Shown one piece after another: positions 7,131 through 11,585 of a stretch of DNA of 11,585 nucleotides. The stretch comes from Gammaproteobacteria bacterium (GTDB taxonomy: Bacteria > Pseudomonadota > Gammaproteobacteria > Pseudomonadales > Halieaceae): assembly GCA_002748505.1 (NCBI GenBank), contig PDSN01000134.1, forward strand, positions 1 to 11,585, in the 5' to 3' direction. Under the pieces are notes generated by a model. It did not search any database. It was not told the DNA's origin and worked only from the letters and a program-made list of their open reading frames with translations. Both the position numbers and the translations under genes were made by a program. Numbering within the stretch: the stretch's first letter is position 1; every line of letters starts with the position of its first letter.

Positions 7131-8057
7131 TCAATCCGCAACGCCGATATCTGCCGCCGACACCACGCCGTCGCCATTTTTGTCCCAGCGCACGAAAATA
7201 CGCTTGCCAGAGAGCTGAAATTCATCGAAGGTCATCATGTCATCGTCGTTGTCGTCGAGCACAGCAAAGCGTATGTAGGTCTGGCGAATTGCCCCCCGAC
7301 GGGTACGCTGCATCGCGGTGTCCAGGCGAGCGTTATACTCATCGGCGTACTCGCTGAAATTTACTTTGCCGTCTTTATTCGCATCAGTTAAGTGAAAAGT
7401 GGTGCGGCGCTCACGATCAAATTCACGCTTACTTACTTCACCGTCATCATTGGCATCGTAAAGCCTCATAAAACCTCGCAAAGAATGTGAAGTCGGCATA
7501 CGTAAAAATGAACGGCGGTGCTTCTTGCCCGCTTTGTGCGCTTTTTTACACTGCTTGTCGACAGCGTTGACCACACTGTTGTTATCGCAATCCCAACGGG
7601 AAAACATTCCGTTGCCAGATTTTTCATATTCCGCAAAAGCCAACATTTCATTGTCGTCTTTATCCAGCGCCGCAAAACGCCTTTTGGTTTGCTCCTGATG
7701 CCTGGCGTGCTCTTTCTTTAAGCTGGCGTTGAAGCGCGCTTCGTATTCGTTAACGTATTCTTCTTCATCGACCGTGCCGTTGCTATTGGTGTCAGTTTTA
7801 TCAAAGCGCGCCCGGCGCCAATCGTTGTACTCCGCCCAGGTGACACTGTCATCGCCGTTGGCATCGTATTCTTTAAGTACGCGATCGAGACCCTTTTTGG
7901 TCATTGGACGAGACCGGTGACCTCGGTCATCATTGGCCACTTTAGCTCTATCGGCTTTGGTCAAACCTGGCTGAATACCCTGCGATGCTTGCTCATCAAC
8001 CACGACGCAGCCAGATACCAACGCAGTCACCGCCGCTGCAAATAAAAATTTGTTCAT
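7131..8057 (-). CDS. Eight-EF-hand lipoprotein (calmodulin-like, internally duplicated)
   Basis: This predicted lipoprotein has a signal peptide with lipobox LVSGC (lipidated Cys17). Position +2 is Val, so export to the outer membrane is expected. Eight 12-residue EF-hand loops begin at 65, 89, 132, 156, 201, 225, 268 and 292. Loops 1, 2, 5, 6 and 7 have Asp at position 1, Asp/Asn at 3 and 5 and Glu at 12; loop 8 ends in Asp. Loop 3 lacks the central Gly, and loop 4 (DCDNNSVVNAVD) is degenerate. Loop spacing is 24-43-24 in both halves, so the protein is a tandem duplication with a constant 136-residue offset, with a basic linker (about 170-186) between halves. It should bind Ca2+ or a similar hard cation; loop position 2 is never proline, unlike lanmodulin. 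The ribosome site AAGGGAG lies six bases before the ATG, and the gene follows the DUF4198 gene by 19 bases. No named family function is recognised. Confidence 0.9.
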   Translation of the reverse strand: MNKFLFAAAVTALVSGCVVVDEQASQGIQPGLTKADRAKVANDDRGHRSRPMTKKGLDRVLKEYDANGDDSVTWAEYNDWRRARFDKTDTNSNGTVDEEEYVNEYEARFNASLKKEHARHQEQTKRRFAALDKDDNEMLAFAEYEKSGNGMFSRWDCDNNSVVNAVDKQCKKAHKAGKKHRRSFLRMPTSHSLRGFMRLYDANDDGEVSKREFDRERRTTFHLTDANKDGKVNFSEYADEYNARLDTAMQRTRRGAIRQTYIRFAVLDDNDDDMMTFDEFQLSGKRIFVRWDKNGDGVVSAADIGVAD

Positions 8058-8076
8058 GATCTACTCCCTTTTTTAA

Positions 8077-8889
8077 TCAAGACTTTTTAAAAACGTCAAA
8101 ACTCAGTGTCGTGGTATAGCTGTACAGGGGCACTTTTGCCGATTCGGGCGCCGCCACTCGCTTGCGCGCTCTAAGCAGATACCTGCCTTTTGCCAGGGTC
8201 AGCGAAGCCACACCATTATCGTCCGTTGTCAACACCACAGGTTTTTTACTGCCATCGCGGCAAGCGTGATAAAGACTCAGCTCAAGTGCCTTTACCGGCT
8301 CTCCGTTCAGTAGAACCCTGACCGCAAAAACCTGGCCGGGAAACAGCGTACTTGGATTTTTCAGGGGCTCGATTTGCAGCCCTTTATCATCGACTTTAAG
8401 TGCCTTATCGCTAGTCGTTTTATAACTGACGTAGGTGTCCGCCTGGGTCAAAGACTGAAACTGCTGAGTAACCACGGCGCCCTCGGGAATCGGTGCATCC
8501 AAACCCATGACCCGACCGTCCTTGCCCTCGTGCTTGAAAAACGTAAATACCGCACCCTGGCGCATACCGGTGCTGATGCGATAGGTACCCTCTTGTGTTA
8601 AAGCCACCTCCGCAACCGTTCGAGTCTTAAGAGTGACCAACTGTTCTGGCTTAGCACGGCTTCCGTCGGGCTGAACAACGAAGAACTCACTGTTGTCAAA
8701 CGCCGCGTCGGCTGCAAAAAAGGTTTCCGCAAACGATGCATCGAGGCTCACCACGCCACCGCGTGCCGCCTCGTCACTAACCGCAATCAGATAAGGCGTA
8801 TGCGCATGTGCAACGCCAGATAACAAAGTACAAGCCCCCGCAATAATGCTGGCAACAACGCTTCTAGACATACTTTTCATACATCGCAT
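8077..8889 (-). CDS. DUF4198 periplasmic protein (NikM/CbiK-type metal-uptake accessory)
   Basis: The 270-residue product has a signal peptide (about 1-29, cleaved in GVAHA) leaving a mature protein that begins HTPYLIA. Such an N-terminal histidine is typical of the DUF4198/COG5266 family, described as the periplasmic part of Co/Ni transport systems and also found beside TonB receptors. The family pattern continues with GGVVSLDASFAETFF, FDNSEFFVVQPDG and a C-terminal Ig-like half (FPGQVFAVRVLLNGEPV, TTDDNGVASLTLAKGRYLLRA). I chose the ATG at 8889 because AGAGG lies seven bases upstream (8901-8897); a TTG two codons earlier is too close to that site. It is the first gene of the cluster behind the Fur-like promoter and lies 19 bases before the EF-hand gene. 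A metal-binding or metal-delivery role in the periplasm is inferred; substrate unknown. Confidence 0.85.
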   Translation of the reverse strand: MRCMKSMSRSVVASIIAGACTLLSGVAHAHTPYLIAVSDEAARGGVVSLDASFAETFFAADAAFDNSEFFVVQPDGSRAKPEQLVTLKTRTVAEVALTQEGTYRISTGMRQGAVFTFFKHEGKDGRVMGLDAPIPEGAVVTQQFQSLTQADTYVSYKTTSDKALKVDDKGLQIEPLKNPSTLFPGQVFAVRVLLNGEPVKALELSLYHACRDGSKKPVVLTTDDNGVASLTLAKGRYLLRARKRVAAPESAKVPLYSYTTTLSFDVFKKS

Positions 8890-8970
8890 AAACAAACCTC
8901 TATTGATTGAAAAATCGCGTTAAAATGGTACGAACAGCGCTAAAGACTGGACGCGAAGCCTACCACCTAA

Positions 8971-8989
8971 CAATAATAATCTCAATTCA
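8971..8989 (-). promoter_or_regulatory. Fur-box-like site 2 (downstream of the -10)
   Basis: On the minus strand this reads TGAATTGAGATTATTATTG, which resembles the repeated GATAAT/ATTATC hexamers of Fur boxes (compare GATAATGATAATCATTATC). It lies where a repressor would cover the transcription start of the DUF4198 operon. The match is imperfect, so it is a candidate only. Confidence 0.4.
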
Positions 8990-8990
8990 C

Positions 8991-9019
8991 ATCATAATAA
9001 TATAGATTCGCATTAGTAA
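8991..9019 (-). promoter_or_regulatory. Sigma-70-type promoter for the DUF4198-EF-hand-receptor operon
   Basis: The minus strand carries TTACTA (-35, 9019-9014), a 17-base spacer, and TATGAT (-10, 8996-8991), with five of six bases matching TATAAT. Transcription would start near 8984, about 95 bases before the DUF4198 ATG. The -35 matches four of six bases of TTGACA. The spacer and -35 are overlapped by a Fur-box-like sequence, which implies repression by iron. Confidence 0.5.
8996..9014 (-). promoter_or_regulatory. Fur-box-like site 1 (over the spacer)
   Basis: The minus-strand 19-mer AATGCGAATCTATATTATT contains AATGCGAAT, a half-site form common in Fur boxes of gammaproteobacterial iron genes (AATGCGAATnATTCTCATT type), but the second half is weak. 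It occupies the promoter spacer. Together with site 2 it suggests a tandem Fur operator. The context of TonB receptor, feoAB and tonB genes supports iron control; the site itself is not proof. Confidence 0.4.
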
Positions 9020-9200
9020 TAATTAACAATAAACGGCCTCGACTTCGCCGACCCCGCACGGTAGAAACCGCCAAACCACCGGTCTTTCTTCTCGCAGCAG
9101 CCTGTGCATGGCAGAACAATGGCAAAAACGGGGGATCCTTATGCAAGAAAGACTGACTCGAAACATTTTTTGTTAACACCGCAAGACGATCAGCAATCCA

Positions 9201-10550
9201 CTATTGACGCGCGAGGCGCATCAGTACCTCCATATTGGGTATTAAATCCCGCCGCGAGGGATTGTCGTTGAGCACATCCTGTAATAAATCGTGCGCTGCG
9301 CGATACTGCCTGCGCTGATAGGCGATCTGCGCACGCCGCAACAGCGCCGCCTCTCGACACTCGGGCAAGGCCTGAGCGCGAGTCAGCAAAGCATCTGCGC
9401 GCCCAAGTACATCCTGCTCTATCAAAATATCGGCCAGTAACAGTAACGCCTGTCCGTTCGCCGGGTTAAAATTCAAGGCACGATCCAGGTGCTGCCTGGC
9501 CTTGGCAGCACTGCCGCGGTGTAACTCCAAACGCGCATACTGAGTGTAAAGCTCACCGCGCTGATCAGGACTGTAATGGGATTGCTGCTTCAGGGCCCGC
9601 GCCAACAGGCGTTGCTGCTGCTCCCAGCGCTCCCGGTCGGACAACCAATTCAGCAAGCGGGAAACCTCGGGAAACTGTCGCAACAATGCGGGGTTAGCAA
9701 GCACCAAATCCACCGCCCTGGCCACGTTGCCCTGGCTCAGATTTAATTGACTGGCCAGGCGAACATTTTGGGTCGATTTTTCGCCCAAACGCAGCGCGGC
9801 CTCCATTGCCGTTAACGCCGCCAGCTCGTCTTTCACACCCAACGCGGCATTGGCACGGTGCAACCACAACTCTCGATTATTAACATCGCGCTGCAATAAC
9901 TCATCGACCATCGCCCGCGCCTGGTGATAGGCGCCCGCGCGGCTCAGAGCCAGCAACAAACCCTGTTGCCACTGTTTTTTCTCTGGCGCCAATGTATAGG
10001 CTTGCTGATAGGCCGCCACGGCACTGAAAGCGCTGTGGTTTCGCAGATTTAAATAGCCCAATTGCCCGTAGACCATATCGTTATCTGCCCCAAGCGCAAT
10101 CGCCTGGGTGAGGTAGCGGTGTGCCAGCTTTTCGTCGCCTTGTAAAAAAGCCACATTTGCCAGCGACTGCGCCGCCAGCAAATAGGGACCGTGCTGCTGT
10201 ATCGAAGCCTCATAATCCTTTTTTGCCGCCGCATATTTTTTTAATTGCGTAGCGGTCTGTGCACGAATGTACAGCAATGCAGCACTTGGATTTTTGGGCC
10301 ATTTTTTTAATAAATGCTGATAAGCCTGCGCGTACTGGTTCGCCGAAAAATAGGTTTTTAACGCATCGACCAGAGCAAATTCTTCCGTATTCAGGGTCGG
10401 CGCTGAGCCGCCAGAACTGAGTGTTTGCAAACTGACACTCCAATCGGGCGGATTCAGTTTTACTTTACTGAAACTCTGCGCCACGGCATTGCCCGGCTGC
10501 CACAAGCAACAGAGCAATACACTACAGATTAGCGTATAAAATCGATTCAT
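9201..10550 (-). CDS. Periplasmic TPR protein of a TonB2-type system
   Basis: The 449-residue product has a signal peptide (MNRFYTLICSV..., cleaved near AVAQ at about 25) and is otherwise built of tetratricopeptide-like helical repeats from about residue 70 to the end, for example AQAYQHLLKKWPKNPSAALLY, NLRNHSAFSAVAAYQQAYTL and ARQHLDRALNFNPANGQALL. TPR repeats bind other proteins. A gene for a TPR protein directly after tonB is the arrangement of the Vibrio TonB2 cluster, where this protein is needed for TonB2 function; the same role is inferred here. The start is the ATG at 10550, seven bases after the tonB stop, with GGAGG 11 bases upstream. An upstream in-frame extension to 10661 overlaps tonB and lacks signal-peptide sense, so I rejected it. 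No terminator is visible after the stop. Confidence 0.85.
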   Translation of the reverse strand: MNRFYTLICSVLLCCLWQPGNAVAQSFSKVKLNPPDWSVSLQTLSSGGSAPTLNTEEFALVDALKTYFSANQYAQAYQHLLKKWPKNPSAALLYIRAQTATQLKKYAAAKKDYEASIQQHGPYLLAAQSLANVAFLQGDEKLAHRYLTQAIALGADNDMVYGQLGYLNLRNHSAFSAVAAYQQAYTLAPEKKQWQQGLLLALSRAGAYHQARAMVDELLQRDVNNRELWLHRANAALGVKDELAALTAMEAALRLGEKSTQNVRLASQLNLSQGNVARAVDLVLANPALLRQFPEVSRLLNWLSDRERWEQQQRLLARALKQQSHYSPDQRGELYTQYARLELHRGSAAKARQHLDRALNFNPANGQALLLLADILIEQDVLGRADALLTRAQALPECREAALLRRAQIAYQRRQYRAAHDLLQDVLNDNPSRRDLIPNMEVLMRLARQ

Positions 10551-10557
10551 TGTCGCC

Positions 10558-11208
10558 CTAACCTCCACCTGAGACCAGTTCCACAGGCCATAAAAACTCC
10601 GCGCGAACTGCCTTTCCGTCTTTGCTTGGTGCGGTAAAGCGCGCCATGCGAATTGCCGCAAGCACCCCGGGTTTAAGCTCGGGGTATTGCAGATATTTAA
10701 TCGCTTTTAAGGTCACCTCACCTTTCTCATCAATGACCACATGCAGTTTTGCCGAGGCTTTTTTAATAGCGCGACGCTGCAAACTATCCGGGAACGCGAC
10801 CCGCAAGGGCACCAGCAAACGGGGTCGCGTATCCAGCTCACCAAGCCCAAAGGTCTGCAGCTCTGCACTCCAGTCAAACTCCCAATCGCTTGCCTGAAAA
10901 TGTTTCAGCTGTGGGCGCACAGGCTCTGGCAGGGCGTCCACCTTGGCTTTCCCCAGCACAATTTGTAACTCACCGCCTTCAGAACCGGCATCGATATGCA
11001 GGGCGCTCGTGCTATAGGACTCACTTTTTGTTACCGGCGGCGGTGGCGGAGGCGGAGGCGGTGCCGCCAGGGCCACCTCTCGCACAATGACCTTATCCTT
11101 AGTCAAGGATTGCATGCCAAATTGACTGGCCGCCAGCAACCCCAGCAGCAGCCCGAGAAACACTACCGCGAAAACCACCGCGAGCGCTGTGCGTAACGGC
11201 GAAGTCAC
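10558..11208 (-). CDS. TonB-like energy transducer (short, TonB2 type)
   Basis: TonB spans from the inner membrane through the periplasm and passes proton-motive energy to outer-membrane receptors. The 216-residue protein has an N-terminal membrane helix (about 7-27), a short proline stretch of nine consecutive Pro (50-58), a linker, and a C-terminal TonB domain from about 128, with LHVVIDEKGEVTLKAIKYL and LKPGVLAAIRMARFTAP, ending in FLWPVEL. The proline spacer is much shorter than in E. coli TonB, as in TonB2 proteins. The start is GTG at 11208, overlapping the exbD stop as GTGA, which implies translational coupling since no clear ribosome site precedes it. The TPR gene follows within seven bases. 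Confidence 0.88.
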   Translation of the reverse strand: MTSPLRTALAVVFAVVFLGLLLGLLAASQFGMQSLTKDKVIVREVALAAPPPPPPPPPVTKSESYSTSALHIDAGSEGGELQIVLGKAKVDALPEPVRPQLKHFQASDWEFDWSAELQTFGLGELDTRPRLLVPLRVAFPDSLQRRAIKKASAKLHVVIDEKGEVTLKAIKYLQYPELKPGVLAAIRMARFTAPSKDGKAVRAEFLWPVELVSGGG

Positions 11209-11585
11209 GAGGAAGCAACGCGGGTAGCCAAATTGACCTGCGCTGCACCCGCCAGTTTTGCCTGATCGATCACCTGCACCAGCAAGTCAGCCGGAGCGCG
11301 CTTGTCTACTTGTATCACTACCACTTGTTTATTGGGGCCCAAATTCGCGGCCACCACATTGCGAACCCCGGCAATGCCTATTGTTCCGCCATTAAACACA
11401 ACTTCATGATTTGCGGTAATAGCAATTAAAATAACGCTGCGCTCAAGCTGGGTGGCGGAAACGGCTTTGGGCTTATCTACCTCTACCCCGCTTTCCTGCA
11501 CAAACACGGTGGTAACAATAAAAAAGATCAGCAAAATAAAAACAACATCGATAAGAGGCGATAAATCGATGCCTCGATGTTCCTG
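11205..11585 (-). CDS. exbD: ExbD biopolymer transport protein (5' end outside the window)
   Basis: ExbD forms, with ExbB, the proton-driven motor that energises TonB. The visible 126 codons begin inside the gene and run to a TGA stop. Near the left edge of the protein is the single membrane helix DLSPLIDVVFILLIFF, with the conserved proton-pathway Asp in LIDVV (visible residue 13). The periplasmic domain follows: FVQESGVEVDKPKA, ITANHEVVFNGG, VVIQVDKRAPADLLVQVIDQAKLAGA, ending in VNLATRVASS. Only about a dozen N-terminal residues should be missing. The stop overlaps the tonB-like GTG. In Vibrio-type TonB2 clusters exbB and a TolQ-like gene precede exbD, and these would lie beyond the right edge. 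Confidence 0.93.
   Translation of the reverse strand, partial: QEHRGIDLSPLIDVVFILLIFFIVTTVFVQESGVEVDKPKAVSATQLERSVILIAITANHEVVFNGGTIGIAGVRNVVAANLGPNKQVVVIQVDKRAPADLLVQVIDQAKLAGAAQVNLATRVASS

Larger units (their letters stand above)
8890..9200. other. 311-base intergenic region between the TPR gene and the DUF4198 operon
   Basis: No gene is supported here. The left third (8966-9030) is very AT-rich and carries the promoter and Fur-box-like sites described separately. About 90 bases of untranslated leader separate it from the DUF4198 start. The right part (about 9031-9200) is GC-richer, and I see no terminator, RNA or repeat in it that I can support. A 65-codon frame on the minus strand (8982-9179) crosses the promoter and looks non-coding. 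Confidence 0.6.

Noticed and set aside
7131..8057. Lanmodulin-like lanthanide-binding protein
   Set aside because: The loops lack the proline at position 2 that marks lanmodulin, and the protein is larger with eight loops, so there is no specific evidence for lanthanides.
8982..9179. Minus-strand frame of 65 codons in the intergenic region
   Set aside because: It runs through the AT-rich promoter and Fur-like sites, has no ribosome site, and its product looks like random sequence.
9140..9200. Possible terminator after the TPR gene (AACAAAAAATGTT)
   Set aside because: The stem is only three or four pairs with no proper U tract, so it is not supported as an intrinsic terminator.
10551..10661. 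Upstream extension of the TPR protein by 37 codons
   Set aside because: It overlaps the end of the tonB-like gene, and the signal peptide begins at the internal Met at 10550, which has GGAGG upstream.

Overview
The window reads as part of a Gram-negative, probably gammaproteobacterial genome. The evidence is a TonB-dependent outer-membrane receptor, a TonB/ExbD energy-transduction module of the Vibrio-like 'TonB2 plus TPR' layout, an outer-membrane-type lipoprotein, and an SLC5-STAC-PAS sensor kinase of the CbrA/PA3271 sort. Base composition looks moderate (about half G+C by eye). A Cellvibrionales-like marine or polysaccharide-degrading bacterium would fit, but nothing in the sequence proves this. 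All nine supported genes lie on the minus strand, so the window reads from right to left. Open frames on the plus strand are antisense shadows. I see no RNA genes, insertion sequences, CRISPR arrays or phage genes.

Region by region, in the direction of transcription: (1) 11585-9201 holds the end of an energy-transduction operon, exbD (5' end outside the window), a tonB-like gene and a periplasmic TPR gene. They are joined by a 4-base GTGA overlap and a 7-base gap. (2) 9200-8890 is a 311-base intergenic region with an AT-rich promoter and two Fur-box-like sequences. (3) 8889-4724 holds a DUF4198 periplasmic protein, an eight-EF-hand lipoprotein (19 bases downstream), and a 744-residue TonB-dependent receptor (172 bases further on). 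A good intrinsic terminator follows at 4680-4704. (4) 4600-2520 is feoA-feoB, overlapping by ATGA. (5) 2438-1 is the N-terminal 812 residues of a large transporter-like sensor histidine kinase, which leaves the window just before its kinase core.

The genes fit a metal-acquisition theme, most likely iron. The ExbD/TonB/TPR module would energise outer-membrane import. The receptor would carry a metal complex across the outer membrane. The DUF4198 protein and the EF-hand lipoprotein could handle metal in the envelope. FeoAB would move Fe(II) across the inner membrane. The least familiar part is the DUF4198 / EF-hand lipoprotein / receptor set. The lipoprotein is an exact internal duplication of a four-loop EF-hand unit (136-residue offset at all four loops). 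The receptor has FRAP and NPDL boxes like haem receptors but no histidine between them, so the cargo is uncertain.
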